Origin: Stratiolaelaps scimitus
Lineage: Eukaryota > Arthropoda > Arachnida > Mesostigmata > Laelapidae
NCBI GenBank assembly: GCA_019614645.1
Contig: JABWDB010000011.1
Location: 682,001-746,000 of the forward strand
DNA length: 64,000 nt
Reading direction: 5' to 3'
The notes beneath the pieces are model-generated. The model worked only from the letters and a program-made list of their open reading frames with translations. It was not told the origin of the DNA and did not search any database. The position numbers and the translations under genes are program-made. Every line of letters starts with the position of its first letter. Position 1 is the first letter of the stretch. Shown here piece by piece: positions 50,113-63,301 of the stretch.

Positions 50113-51157
50113 TTTAGTGGTCCGCCTCATTTCAGGCGTCCCCAAACGTGGAATAAACACAACTGGCTCACGAACCACAACTAAATACAACAGCGTTGCC
50201 TTCGTGTGGCGAAGCCCTAACGGGATAACGTTGACGACGAGGGCCATGGGGGTTGCTGGGCTATAGCCATTTCCGCTAGCGTCTCCTCCCACTGTTCATG
50301 GGCGTGACAACTTCGTTACGATGGTCAGACCCCCGCCCCCCCCGCCGCCCCCCTACCAAGCAGGCATCCGGCGCAAGGCAGCAGAGACCTAGCCCGGGGG
50401 TGAAGCCGCCGCGTTTTCCGCACAGGCGTGCAGCCGTGCCACCGTAGCCACGGCTGCAAGCAAGCACGCAGCAACCCGGGTGCAGTTTCGTGGCTGAGTC
50501 TGAAAATTGAACTGAAGGCTCACTGGATTTGTGTGCACTGAGCTGGCGGCTGCGGTGGACAGGGGGAAATTAAAACAGTAAACGAGGTAGCAAACGCCAA
50601 TGGATCTATTCACGATGACGGCGATGACGGCCGAGCGAACGAAAATGTCGTCGCTATTTTGAAGAAGCGTGAGGAGGCCGTTGCTAGACTTCAGAAATAG
50701 AGGCTGGGTAAATAAAGAGATACATTCGTTGGCAGGTTAGGTAGGCAGCTGGAATCGGGCCGCAATTGAAAATCATAGCTAGTCGTTCATTCAAATGCTG
50801 TTGGCCTTAGATTGCTATTCTTTTTTAACATGAGGTCTACGTTACATCTCGACCTGCTGAACAACTTTGCAAATATTGTCATCAGGTGAAATTCGCATTT
50901 TCGGTGATTTTTTGCCGAAGGCTTTTCCTGGACCCCGCTCATACAACTGCGAAAGCGAGAAGTGAGCCACGGTGTCGGCCAGGAGCCGCAGGCTCCTGCC
51001 GACACTCATACAACCGACGTCTCAGAAACTCCCGAATCTAAATTTTTTTATTATCATTATTAAGACAGTTTTTACTATAATCATCATCGTTAGTGAAGCT
51101 TATGGAAGAATTGAGATTGGTGTGCCGAATCCCCATTTTGTATCGTGCTAATTACAG

Positions 51158-51284
51158 ATGATAATGATGACCTCAAACACGTACACGTTTGCAGTTGTCG
51201 ACTTCGTTACAATCTTGAACGAATCGAACAAACTGAGTGGACCTCTCTGCGTGGACTTCAATGCGACGCGTACGATTGAACAAG
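51158..51284 (+). CDS. Possible exon, unrecognised
   Basis: The acceptor ctaattacag and the donor CAAG|gtgagc, both near consensus, bracket 127 bases. One frame reads MIMMTSNTYTFAVVDFVTIL, then LSGPLCVDFNATRTIEQ. A second frame is also nearly open. No partner exons or family recognised; splice signals are the main support. Confidence 0.25.
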
Positions 51285-52182
51285 GTGAGCGAATCTTGGA
51301 GTATGCTGTCGCGTACGTCGAACAAACTTACATAACAATGGACACATCGCTCCCATTGAGATAAGTAGTCACCGTTCTCTTCGAGATTGTGGATAAACAG
51401 ATGATGTATATGTGTGATTAAGCTGACCAGTCCCGTTGGATCGGGATGACAAGCACCTTCTGCTATATTTAGCATAGCCTAGCTAGTAGAAGCAGTGCCC
51501 TGCATAATTCTCAAAATAACTAATATATAGGTAGCAACACAGAGTAGCTCGCCCAGGGCGACCAGACTGTAACAGACGCTCCACATAGTTCATTCATATA
51601 TATATATATATATATATCACCCCACCATCACGTCGCGAGCGTTGAACATCGGCGGCAAGGCCAGCATTACCCCGTACACAGTCGTAAAAGCGACAACCGC
51701 GAAGGCAGCGGGGGCGGCCGGTAATCGGAACGTTCCGAAGCATGGCGCATACGCCTATATGTTGGCATCATGTACGTCACCGTGTCGTCTATGGCGTGCT
51801 ATACTCAGTGATTGTCAGTTCAAACAATGCGAACTGAGCGGCCGAGCCACCGAGGGAGCATCCAGACCAGCATCCTCCGGTGCAGCCGCGCACGGAGCCG
51901 CAACGAGCAGTGGATTGCTCCCGAGATACAAGCGACACCACCGGCTACCCGGAGGTCTTCACTCGAGGCGGCTACGTTTCGAGAGCAGGCGGGGAGTCTT
52001 CGTTTCCGAAGCCAACCAGCGAAGCCGGCCAGCGAATTATTCGGAATTGTAACACGGCCATCCTATATCGTTTCGGCATAGGGTGACGCACTGTGATCAC
52101 TGCATTGTACGTATCAATATATGTATGTATATATCCACATATGATGATTGTATATATTAAACGGTTCAACGGACCATGGATC

Positions 52183-52222
52183 GAGCGACTGTTCTGCTCT
52201 CGAATAGGCGAGCGACTGTTCT
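52183..52222. repeat. Direct repeat, 27-base spacing
   Basis: GAGCGACTGTTCT occurs at 52183-52195 and 52210-52222. Confidence 0.9.
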
Positions 52223-52318
52223 CGCTTATCGATATCTGCTTCGAGTGCTGATGAATGATTTAACAATCCGCAGGGGCAGGCACTCATTCATACGTACATA
52301 TGTTTATACACCATGCAT

Positions 52319-52323
52319 ATATG

Positions 52324-52375
<52 letters not shown>

Positions 52376-52377
52376 TA
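52319..52377. repeat. (TA)n tract with TATG variants
   Basis: Alternating TA with a few G interruptions. Confidence 0.95.
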
Positions 52378-53770
52378 GACACGTATGAGTGTGTACGGAT
52401 CGTAACCAGTAAGCGTTTCATCCGGCGGATAACGTTGCACCGGCATTAAATAAACGCTGCTCAATGCGTGCTGTTGTTATTTATGATGGGGCGGCTATTT
52501 TCAGCTTCTCTGTCTACTGAAATAATGAGCCAATAAATATAATTACAACGATTAATATTATTATCGACTTATAAAGATTAATGTTATTTTGCTGTTTGGC
52601 TTCTTCATTATTACACTTATGATAATGATTATAATGACGTCAAGCAGCTGGCCGGGCTGTTACACGTTCCGCTGTTACGTAGGAGTTGCCGCACAGCTCG
52701 GACCGCAATATCAAGTACCTGCACACGGACACGTATCGACGCGTCCGTGCTGTTCAGCATATGATTCCGGGCAGAGAAATTCGCCAACGAGAACTATTTT
52801 CCACGCACGCTTGCATTTACACTACCGTTCTTCCGTAGCTACACCAATAAAACCTGCAACGATCAAACCTTGTTTTAAAGCTCCCACACCCCCACACAGC
52901 AGAAGCTCATCACCGATATATATATATATATTTGGATCATCTTATATATCTATATATATACACTGGTACCATCTCGATCGCTTTTCCGAGTTATGCCAGC
53001 TACACGGTACTCCGGATACGTTTGACGACGACGAGGACGGTCACCGATGTCGAATATCGGTGGCTGTCAACAGATCAAACCTCGATCGATTCACGAGAAG
53101 TCTCGCTAATGACAGCACGAAATCGAAGAATCCCGTATAGTCGCCTAGTCCCCTAGTATATAAACTCGTAGCAAACCCTGCAAACGCACCGAAGCCGCGC
53201 CATACCGGCACAGCGCAGACTACTCCGGGAAGAGATTTCATTCTCCGGGATAAAATCGCCGCCGCCGCCGCCAACGGCGACTTAAATTCGATTCAGCGCA
53301 GCCGCGTGTAGCTGCCTCCACCAGGTCATCTTTCTGTTTGACCGTCCCGAACGAGAATCGATCGCTCGCTAGCTCCGTTGGCAGCCCCAGCGTCGCGATC
53401 CCCCGTTCGTGCGAATGACTCCCGAACCGGTCGAGTCGCATTTGTCGCAGCGTTTTGCTCTTGTCGGCCACTCCGTCAGTGGCTCGTCTCTTGGCGCGGC
53501 CGTGGACGGCCACGGCTGCGGCGGTGGCGGTGGCGGCGGCGGCTGCGCAGAATGCACGTTGAGCTGGCTGCTCTCGCACTAACGAATGAGCAAGCGAGCG
53601 AGTGGAAAATGACAACAGCGAGCACGGCGTTACGCATATTGCTATTGGTGGTGATCCAGTAGGGGGAGCGCAGGTCAGCACACACAGAAACTACTGATCA
53701 CCACAGCTGACGAAGCGGAACCATCCCCGGAGGAAGATCTCACCGCTTCGCTATCCGCTAGAGCTGTACT

Positions 53771-53808
<38 letters not shown>

Positions 53809-55268
53809 GCGTGGCCTTAAAACAGAGCGGGCGGTTGAATGTCTGAATGGGTGAGCAGGCAACCGCATCATCAGCAAATGTTGCCAAAGCGACTTAACGT
53901 TATAACGAGGGGGGAGGGTCACCACCGCGGCCAACCCCCCGGGGGACAGCTAGCGGCGACGGCCGGGGACGCCCGCAGAAGACGAAATCGCATAACGATG
54001 TGTGCGCCAGACACGGCAGCTGTAGCCGCCGCCGCTGCCTCGGAAACTGGTTACAGAGTGGCATCATCCTGGTAACCCATCAGGGGTTAGCTCCATAGTC
54101 TATAATAGAACACCGGTGCAACCAGCCGTTGTCGTAGTTGTTGTACTTATAGTTCTCGTTCTCGTCGCAGCTCTAGTCGCAGCGTTTGAACCGCGCGTGT
54201 GTCTGTGAACGGCTAAGTGCGTGTTCAAGAGCGCCTATTATTGTTGTTGTTGTGGTTGTTGCTGTTGTTGACGTCTGCCATCCGCCGAGTCGTCATTATT
54301 CAGCGGCCCGCACGTCGATCCATGCATTGTGTCTGTAGATGCGTTAGCGTGTCGCTGAGCAGTTCAAGAACGCTCAATACGTAACGAAACAGCCGACCAG
54401 CGCAGAGAACAAATGAGCTGCTCGCTTAGTGGGCGGGATGAGCAGCGCCAGCAGGATCGAGTTGGGCTCTTGGCGCAGCAACGAACCGCTGAGCACTCAC
54501 GAGCGCGCAATGGGCCACGAAGCTTAGTATGGTAGGCGGGATTTTGGGGGCGGCAGCGGCTTGCCCTGGGAATCTTGTACACGAGCGGGGTGCGTCCGCT
54601 CATGGTGGGGTTGGGCGTACCTGCGGCGTGTTGCTTGACGTTGTTGTGGTTGTTGTTTGATTTTCTTGCAGAGGCAGCAGCATCGATCGATCGATCGCCA
54701 GTAAATGGACACCTCTCTTACTGCTGACAATGACAATGAAGTCAACGTGAGGTGTGATTTCCGGGTTCAATTGTCCATAGCGGATGGGGCAACATCCCCC
54801 AGAAAGCGCCTGTGGGGTCACCTTCACCCCTGCACCCCTCTGTGCGCCCCTGTTTTCAATTGAACCTAGAAGTTTCGTGGCATGCAACTAGAGCGTGTTG
54901 TGTACTTCCGGCATAAACCGTTAATTCAAAACTAGAAGACCACGGGCTTGTAACTGTATCTGTGGTAAATAAATAGCATTATCCTTTATCGTGAATATAT
55001 ATATATAGAGATTGAGTACAAGCATATATATATATATATACTTCGTACAGGTAGATAGCAAAGAAAAGAAAAGGACAAAAAAAGACACAGACAATCAAAA
55101 TACGAACCACTCCGAGCGTGGTCGAGAAGATAAATTTCAACTGTGAAAAACTCATATGATTCGAGTATCCAGCATTCCGATACAGCCATCGAGCACATCG
55201 ACGACTGCAGCTTCAACGGTGGCTGCTGCTGCTGCAGAGGAAACAAATGAGGAACTTTCGAAGCAATT

Positions 55269-55313
55269 AATCGTATTTACTGTCGTCAGTAAATAGTAAC
55301 AGTAAATACGATT
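55269..55313. repeat. Inverted repeat with 14-base perfect arms
   Basis: AATCGTATTTACTG at 55269-55282 is the reverse complement of CAGTAAATACGATT at 55300-55313, with a 17-base loop that itself contains CAGTAAATA. It lies about 340 bases downstream of the candidate Homer first exon. Confidence 0.9.
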
Positions 55314-55649
55314 GATAGCTAAATACGATACACTGTTCACGGCGAGCTCACATTGGACCGTATCCGTCCCTGCGAGTGGGTTCGCCTCTGCCGCGAATCG
55401 ACACACAGGTCAAACTCATTTCGACGATCGAGCGACCGAACGGCGAAGACGGCGAACAACAAGAACTTATTCCACCACTCACCTCCCCCCGACACACGAC
55501 AAAAATTACCAACGAATTAAGCCACCCTATTATAATAATAATAATAATGCACATATGAAAACAAACAATCAGTCATTCAATCATTGACACATCAATCAAT
55601 CAATCAATCGCGCAAAACGAAGCGCCAAACACTAACAGCTGGTACTCAC

Positions 55650-55654
55650 CCCAT
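55650..55654 (-). CDS. Homer: Candidate canonical first coding exon of Homer (ATGGG)
   Basis: Homer proteins begin MGEQP, and exon 2 here starts with the last base of a Gly codon, so exon 1 must end ATGGG followed by GT. In my scan of the window upstream, the only minus-strand match seen was ATGGG|gtgagtacc, with a full donor consensus and a good start context (A at -3, G at +4). The intron would be about 40 kb. A first exon beyond the window cannot be excluded. Confidence 0.45.
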
Positions 55655-56250
55655 ACTGGCACTCGGGGCTGTTGTCATTCAGGCGTCGAAACACATCACA
55701 CACGTAAACTTCGTTGCTATTCTTCTTTCTAACTTCGTTGGTCCCTCGTCACGAGAAGGTTCCCCAGCGGCGGTGGCTGTTCGTTGCGCGCGGACTCTGG
55801 GCAAGGTGTCGATGTCCGCGGCTAACGCTGTGTTCATGCTCTCTCTCTATCTCTCTCTCAATCTCTCTCTCTCTGTCTCCCTTCGTTTTGCCTTTATTTG
55901 TTCGGCTTCTGTCAGAGCGACTTTCGTCTGGTCCGCCTCACCTACGCCCGCCCGACTCACGCCCGCCCGACTCCCGCCCGCCCGCGCGCGCGCGCGTGTT
56001 ACGGGGGGGGGGTGGTCGCTGTTCACCGGTTGTCGCTGGGCTGTGCTTGTTGCTGCTGCTGCTGCTACTGCTGCTGATGCTTATGGGTTGGCGCTTGCTC
56101 TTCGCTTCCGCAACAGCGGTAGCCTTGTATTGTCGAACTAGCTAATCCTCTCTCTCTATCTCTTTCTCGCTCTCTCAGCTGTTCGTCTGTACGACAAGCT
56201 TCGGCAGCAGCCTGCAGCAGTGGGTGCCTGTTACAGCCAGCTGCGCAATC
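55655..56250 (-). promoter_or_regulatory. Possible Homer promoter and 5' untranslated region
   Basis: This is the region upstream of the candidate first exon at 55650. It is GC-rich with CT runs near 55840-55880 and a GCCCGCCCGACTC tandem array near 55946-55985. No TATA box was identified. The assignment depends entirely on the first-exon call. Confidence 0.2.
55940..55990. repeat. GC-rich tandem repeat
   Basis: ACGCCCGCCCGACTC-type units repeated about three times, grading into a (CG)n run. Confidence 0.8.
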
Positions 56251-56694
56251 GTCGACGATGTCCTAAGCTAAACCTGCGGATGACCGCCAGCCGAATTCGT
56301 TCGTGTTCACCCGACGCTTCGTCGCTAGACGCGCTCTACACTTCTTCTATGCGCTATTTCATCGGCGGCGTTCCAGCGTCTGGCCAACGGACGTTGGAAC
56401 TTCTCCCTTGACGTCGGCCTAAGAGAGCACAACGATCGCCAACAATAACAGTCCGGGACCGTACGACCCGCACCGCTGAGATGATGAAGATGAATGCGAA
56501 CACGTTGCCGGCAACAAAGCAAGAAAATAGCTTGAGCAAAGCCAACTTCTATTTTGGCTGTGGCGTCCGGGTGTGCGCCGCCACTGGAATGATGAATAGA
56601 GCGAATCTGCTTTCGCATGCGCAGGCTTGGGCCCGTCGCCGTTGTCAAAACCCTTATTGCTCTTGCTACGGCAGCGGCGGCTGCTGTCGTCCTT

Positions 56695-56742
56695 GTTGCT
56701 GTTGTTGTTGCTGCTGCTGCTGCTGCTGTTGTTGTTATTGTT
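56695..56742. repeat. (TTG/CTG)n trinucleotide tract
   Basis: Mixed TTG and CTG triplets; open frames over it read as Leu, Cys, Val, Gln or Ala runs and are not counted as coding. Confidence 0.9.
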
Positions 56743-57635
56743 ATTCCTGTCCGACGACGGTTGCGACAGGTGCTACCAGCCCCGCAGTATTTGTTGTTGT
56801 TGTTGAAGCTCGTCTCGTTGCTCGCGTGCTTCGACTGAGGTAGAGTGCAACGTGGACAACGAGGTCTACGTGAACGAGATTTGGAAATTGAGAGTGGCGC
56901 TTGCAAGTGACCCCACCATGCGTCAGCTCGCTACGAAAAGCAACGAGAGCGACGGCAGCTGTCGACTGCGCAGATGCCGATACATGAGCAGGTCCACGTT
57001 GTACAGCAGGCGGAGATGACGGAGCTGACAACGATGACGATTTGACGCCTGAATACACTGGTCTATGCGCGTGTGCGTGCGTGTGTGTGTCTCTCTGTGT
57101 GCCGAGACAAACTGAAGCTCAACAGGGTCCAACGTGAGGGTGCGCGTCAGAAATCGTCCGACGCGATCGCTTCCATCGTCGTAGATGTGCTCGTTATCTC
57201 TCGCAACAAGAATCAGACGCAACAGCCGTGACACCGCAAGGAGCCGTGACAGCAACAATAATAACAGTAGCCGTAATAGTAGCTGCAGCATAAATCATAC
57301 AATGCTCGTCGTTATCTCCGTCAGCTGGCGGGCTGACTGAGTCGAGGGGTTTAACCGAGCGGGGTGGGCAGCTCATCGATGGAGGAGGCAACGAGTATCG
57401 ATGTCAGTCTGTCGGCTGATGGCTGAGCCTGTTGAATTGCACACACAAGTCAGCCGCGTTAGGTTAGGTTGGGTTGGATTGATGTCGCTCGTTGACATCC
57501 ACAGGCACTGCTGACTAGCTCGTCTCGTCATACGCACGTCAACGCCGTAGCAACAGCATAGAGAAACACGCACACAGCACACGCAGAGAAGCACGCCGGC
57601 TAAATGCTTCGGTCGTTTTAACGGTCACCGATGAA

Positions 57636-57674
<39 letters not shown>

Positions 57675-60600
57675 CTACATATATGCGTATCTAATAGATA
57701 TACACGGCTCGGCAAAGCAGTAGTGGCATGTTTCAGTATGTTCGATGTTCAGTTGTCGCCGTCTACTTTCTTTCGCCTACTCTCGTGATTTCTAGCGCTG
57801 CCGCTGCTCGTTGCTCCGCCGCAGTCGATTTCCGCGGGATCTAGCGAAATCTTTCTAAATTGGCGAATGCGCGCGGCGTGAATCGTTTGTCCCTGTCACG
57901 CGACCTTTGTGCCTAGTCACTGACGCCGGTTAGCCGAAGCAGTTCCTGCGTGTGTGTCCACCTCGGTATCCGCTAACGAGCGATGCTGTCTCCAGAACTT
58001 CAATGTCCTGCCTTGCCTTGCCGAGCTCCTGTGCATGCGCGGCGGAGAGCAGTCCAATGTGTTGTTCCTGTTCGCACTAGGCGCTCTCAATGCGCTGATT
58101 TTTTCCCATTACGAATGAGGCAGTGATTGACAACGAAAACGATTGGCGACGACCGAACTGTCCGTCGGTGTGTGTGTGTCAAATCCACTGAGCGCGGACC
58201 GAGCTCGTCCCTGTTAGTCGCTGGTCAATGATCGCTGTCGACGATCTCCGTCTGACTGAGCTGCCTTGCCTTTGCTGCGGCTGGTACCACTGCCGACTCG
58301 TACTGCTTCGAGCTCGCTGCATCCGTCGCTGTGATCGACGCGCGTGTGTGGATTCCGTCCGTCCGTTGGGTCGGTGAGCAGCAGGCTCTGCTCAGCCGGC
58401 GTCGCTGCTATTGCCAGGCGTCTCTGATCAATCCTGGCCCTCCTGTCCGCTCGATCTGATTCTGCTGCTGTTGCTCCGTCGGAGGTTGTTGCACCTTGCC
58501 GTCCCGCGCCGATGCTCTCTCGCCGTTGCTGGCAGCGCGCTCTCGAACTCCGCGTGCTCTCGCGCGGCTAGCCAGCCAGGAAGGCAAGCTGCTCCGAGTC
58601 GCTCCACGCTTACCACCACGGGTCTCTTTCGGCCGGTGAGCGCCACTCCGCCGACGGGCAAGGGGCCCGGAGCAGAGCGGGAAATTGGAACGAGACCGAG
58701 CACACGGCGGAGTCCGCCGGAGGCTGGGAAAGGCAACCACGAGAGGCGAACGGCACCGCAGAGCACACAGAGCTACGGAACAGGGAGCGATGCGTGAGGG
58801 TGTGTGGCGGTAATCAACCCGGCAGCTGCTGGCGGAGAGTCACCCGAGACGAGTAGGGAGGGATGGCTGCAGTGAAGACCCACTGGTATTCACTGGTCCG
58901 TCGCCCCCTGAAGGCCGCAGAATTTCGTCCGTGGCCCGATCCGACCGCTAGTCCAATCGCCCGATCGCCTCTGCCTCCTCCCCCTCGGATACAACGTGCA
59001 GTCGTAATTGCGCGCACGGCGCTCCTCTTTGACGACCACGACGACGACGACAGATCGTACGCCAGCAGATACAGCACGGAAATGCCGTGTACACAAGAAA
59101 GCTACCCTAGAATTGCGGAGGTTCACAGGCCGGTTGTTGTTGATGTTGTTGCCGTTATCGTCGTCGACGCGGCCTTACCGTACTGTAGTATCGTGATGGC
59201 GAGGCTGCCTTTCGGGCAGGGGCCTGTCGACGGCCTGCTTCAATGCGAACAGATGAACACCGCAAGCTCTACCGTGGGGTGTCTGGGAGTTGAGCTGGCT
59301 GGCTGGCTGCCTACCTCAGTTCGGGTTCTGCTCTGGTGGAACATCTGTGGATGATCGTCACTGATGTTTTGAATTGCGCCTTTTCGCAGACTGGTGCCCG
59401 TTGAAGAATAGGTTACAGAGGAAAAGAGAGAGAGTTACTAAGCCGCAGTAATCGTCCAGGTGATCCAGTGTATGGGACTTCTATATAACTGACTATGCTG
59501 CTGCTGCTGCAGAGACCACAGTAACCGAGCCATCTCAGTAAACCATAGTGACCTCACCCAGCACGTAATCGCATCAGCTAGCTCACGTTGACACGTGTTC
59601 TGCCATACCACCGTGTGCTATGAAGTTATATGCCTCGTACATATATATATATATATAGATATATATATATTATATAGATATATATAATATTGCAGCATCT
59701 ATTGCGGTCAATAACCGAAACGGGTGAATGTGGCTGGCTAAAGCGCTGTGGCGGTTGACATGACCAACGTATTTTCGTGCAGATGCGATTTACGTGACAA
59801 CCATACAGCTCGCAGCGAAATCGTGGCTCTCACCAGCAGCAACTGTAACAGCACACAGTGGTGGGTAATGGCCCGCCCCCCGTTGGCCACACGATCCGAC
59901 GGCCGCAGATCAGCAGAATGGTATATGGCCGATGTTGACGATGCGAACAAAGACGGAATCTGACTATATTTTTCTGTCAACTTATGACTTCGGTCGATAT
60001 TCGTCCGATTTTCGCTCCGACCGACTTCCCCGCCAGCTCTACTACTCGCACTGTTCTCCAGACACTTTATCCATGAGCCGTATTCACTTGTTAGCGAATC
60101 TCTAGCTCGCCTCGTCGTCGTCGATACCGGCCAGCACAAAAACACAAGCGTTCATCCAGATGCGAATCGAAGCGAAATAAGTCTCATACGCCGAAATTTT
60201 TCTGTGCCGGCTCGACATCCGAAGCAGCGGCTGGCTGAGCAATACACAACACGGGCCTTGGCGCGGCCGACGTAATCCTTTTCTTGTTGAGCACAATTCC
60301 AATCACTGCTAAGACGCCACCACTACGCCAATAACAACTGCGAGCCGTTTCCTCCTGCGCGCAGCCCCCGTCCGAGTACGCGCGGCACAGGCGTTCTTCA
60401 ACTGCTCTCACGTACGCGCATACTCACTTGATTCACACAGTGAACTTGTTTCCGGGGACACTTTCGAGCAGTGGTCGGTCGGTCGGTCGATCGATCGGTC
60501 GAACTCACAGGAGCAGCAGCACCACAAGAAAACATTCTGCCAACTACGTTGCCCAGACCGCGTACAGGTTGGTGTGTGCATATAGCAACTAGCAGGGCGT

Positions 60601-62828
60601 TCATCGGAGAGAACTTCGGGCGGCCTTCTCTCGGACGGACGCAGGGGGGGGAAGGCTGTTCCAGCCTCTTCCGCAATCCGTTTGCTCCGAAATGTTTCCG
60701 ACGATGTTTGTTGTGACCCGATCTCCTCTGATCCTCCTCGCCCCTCACTCTCTCACTTCTCTCTCTCTCTCGCTCTCTCTGTATCTTTCTCTCACTGACT
60801 CCGATTCGTTCTTCTGTTGCTTGCCACGACGGCGATGCTAAACCGCAGCGCACCGAACCAGCAGCTCATGCCCGTGTCGATCAGCGGCGCCAATCTTCAT
60901 CGACACCAGATCGCACGCGGACCAGCCGCGGACATATACCACATCTCGGCCGGGCGCCCGAGAGAGCAAGACAGACAGCCGATTGTTGATTCTCCGATTG
61001 ATTAGAATTTTGCCGGTGTAACCTTCCACCAGGTGAATACGTCGCCTAGAGTGGTATCGCTCCGCAAGCTCTGTTTGGTGGACGCATGTATTTGTTCGTG
61101 TCCACGTGTGGTCTTGCCAACAACTTTCAACTCTCGTAGGATACGCAGCGCCGCCAGTCGGCGCACGACTAGCTCGTCGTCCAGGCGAGCAGCATCATAG
61201 AATCATTGCACGGCCATCGTCGTCCGCCGGCATCGCCGGACCTGTTCCGTCGCTGGTCCCCGACCAGTCGGGTCTCGTCGCTCTTCGGCCGCCACGAGCG
61301 GCCGGGCCGCCAACAACAATAACAACAGCTGCAACGAATCCCTAGCGAAGACTACAGATCACAACAATCACGTCCTGCAGACAGAGAGATCGCCACTATT
61401 CCCGACGCGTTTTCCACGTTAGTTCACCGCTGTTCGACATTCGAAGCTCCTCCTGCTCGAAGCTCTCCTTGCACCCGCCGCCAGGTCGTGGTGGCCGTGT
61501 TCGTGGTGGAGTGCCGGCGGCCGGATCGAACGTCGGGACTCGCTACGGCTGTGTCGGACACGCACAATCGGCTATCGTTTCATCGTTAGAATGACTCCTC
61601 ACTCGGCCGTTCGCGCCGCCGGTCGACAGAACAGAACGCCCGCCTCGGAAGCAAGACAACACCGCAGAAACAATATCCAACAGCCTGTGTGCCGCTCCTG
61701 CAGCTGCAGATGATGATGCACTTGCAGTAGCTGTTGTCATACAGCGATCATCGGGCGGAGCGGGGTTCAGTGGAGTGAGCTTGAGCCTCGGCGGCAGAGT
61801 CGAGGTTGGTCGAGGGAGAGTGCTACGGCGGCTACTGATGCAGTTGCATGTTCACCACACTGGTGCCTTTTGCCCGCTCCGAGCTGGACACGGTTGCTTC
61901 AAGCGGAGACACTCGATGGCTGCTCCACTGGAGGCCGGCCAAGGATAAAGGGGCTCGGGCAGGCTCTCGCAGGCTGCTGCTGCCGCCGCTGCTGCTGCTG
62001 CTGGATGTTCGCTGATGGTCGGCGCGGCAGTTTGTGTGCTAGCCGCCAACAACGGCCGCGGCGCCGGGAGGACTTTGCGAGCGGGAGGAGATGGCGAGGG
62101 AGGCCGGCAGCCAAGCAGGCGCAGTCATTCAGGGTGGTGGTGGCGGCGGCGGCGGCGGCTGCTGCTCCTCCTGGTTCTTCTTCTTCGACGGCGGCCGCAG
62201 CGCCGTGTGCCTTCCTGGCGGCTAGTATCGGCCGGCGGCTGGTGTCAGTGTCTCGTGTCTGCTGTGTGGCGTGTGTCTATCATCGCTGCTGGCGGCGGCG
62301 GCGGCGGCTGCTGCGGAAGAGCAGCAGCAGCAACAACAATAACAACAACAGCAACAGAAGCTGAAGAGAGAGAGGATGGCGGGAGCTCCGGTGGCCAACA
62401 ACGCTGTCGACCAGGTGGAGCGCCACCGATGGAGGCCCGCCAGCTACGTTTTGCGGGCGATACGGCTCGCCGCACACCGAGCCGAGTTGGTGTCGCGGCG
62501 GCCGCTGACGATGCCGATGAGCAGAGGGTTCTCCTGTTGTAGCAGCCGACAAATGGCGACAACGACGACGTCAGCGGCGGTGTCAGCGGCAGGCAGCCGC
62601 TGCTGACCCGCTCTGCCCCGTTGCCCGCGAGCAACGGGCCCGAGGAACTGACTTGTCATATAGGTAAACGTACGAGTTGTGGGTTGCGGATAAGTGTCGA
62701 TTTGGATAATAGGGATATTGCCTGTGTGTGTGCTTGATACAATATAGAAAGAAGTAGCTCAACTCATTGTTCTGACAGTGTACGCGAGATCTTCCGATAG
62801 AAAATAGTTGCGTTGGCGGTTTATGTGA

Positions 62829-62831
<3 letters not shown>

Positions 62832-62875
<44 letters not shown>
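62832..62875. repeat. (GA)n microsatellite
   Basis: About 44 bases of GA, the longest in the window. Confidence 0.95.
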
Positions 62876-62878
<3 letters not shown>

Positions 62879-63117
62879 GATGATTGCAGGTTGCGGATAC
62901 CTGGGGGCTGGCATTGTGGGCCGCTCTATGAGCCGCGCAGTGGCTAGTCAAGTATATATACATGTGTACACAAAAGAGTTTCGTTGGCGAAGGGGGCGCC
63001 CACCACTTCTCCCATCGGAGAGATCCCGGCACTCGGCCGTATGAAATCACTAAGAGAGATGTCGAGCGCAAAAAGCCACACCTTCTCGAGGGACACGGCA
63101 TATATATATATATATAC

Positions 63118-63232
63118 CTCAATTCCATAAACATTGGCTAGTTCAGCTATAGAATCACCTGATTCTTCTGCAGACATATCGAATGCTGTTGTTGTAAACT
63201 TAGTCAGATCTTCTTTTGGAATACCTAGTTGT
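63118..63232 (-). CDS. Putative internal exon, unrecognised
   Basis: After acceptor gcgttcag the frame reads QLGIPKEDLTKFTTTAFDMS, then AEESGDSIAELANVYGIE, and meets the donor GAG|gtatat. It holds 38 whole codons after one base of a split codon. The balanced charged and hydrophobic composition is what a real exon would show. The plus strand is open over the same bases (Ser-rich reading), so strand is unresolved. No family recognised; the intron begins with a TA run. Confidence 0.4.
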
Positions 63233-63250
63233 CTGAACGCGCAGTCTCCG

Positions 63251-63278
63251 GATATATATATATATATATATATATATA
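63251..63278. repeat. (TA)n microsatellite
   Basis: A TA run between the two putative exons. Confidence 0.95.
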
Positions 63279-63301
63279 GCCGGAGGCTGCGCATTGTGAT
63301 C

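Larger units (their letters stand above)
43298..51157. other. Largely non-coding block
   Basis: Contains AT-rich sequence at 44560-44780 with (AAT)n, poly-G runs at 45950-45963 and 46541-46552, TA tracts at 45403-45437, 47577-47600 and 50078-50110, and the tRNA-like fragment at 49062. A 143-codon plus-strand frame from an ATG at 49294 (RRYGGVNRYGRANRFG region) is Arg/Ser/Gly-rich with no recognised family. Confidence 0.35.
51285..55269. other. Region without a supported gene
   Basis: Contains TA and CA microsatellites (53772-53808), GC-rich Ala/Arg-coding-like low complexity at 53480-53560, and a (TTG)n tract at 54237-54271. Nothing here was recognisable as coding. Confidence 0.4.
56251..63117. 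other. GC-rich, low-complexity block without a supported gene
   Basis: Contains TA tracts at 57649-57674 and 59640-59690, Gly/Ala/Leu triplet tracts around 62120-62360, and a long (GA)n run at 62832-62875. The many open frames reflect few stop codons in GC-rich DNA. Confidence 0.4.

Noticed and set aside
62015..62634. Long Arg/Gly/Ala/Leu frames on both strands
   Set aside because: They overlap GGC, CTG and CAA triplet tracts in GC-rich DNA; composition explains them.
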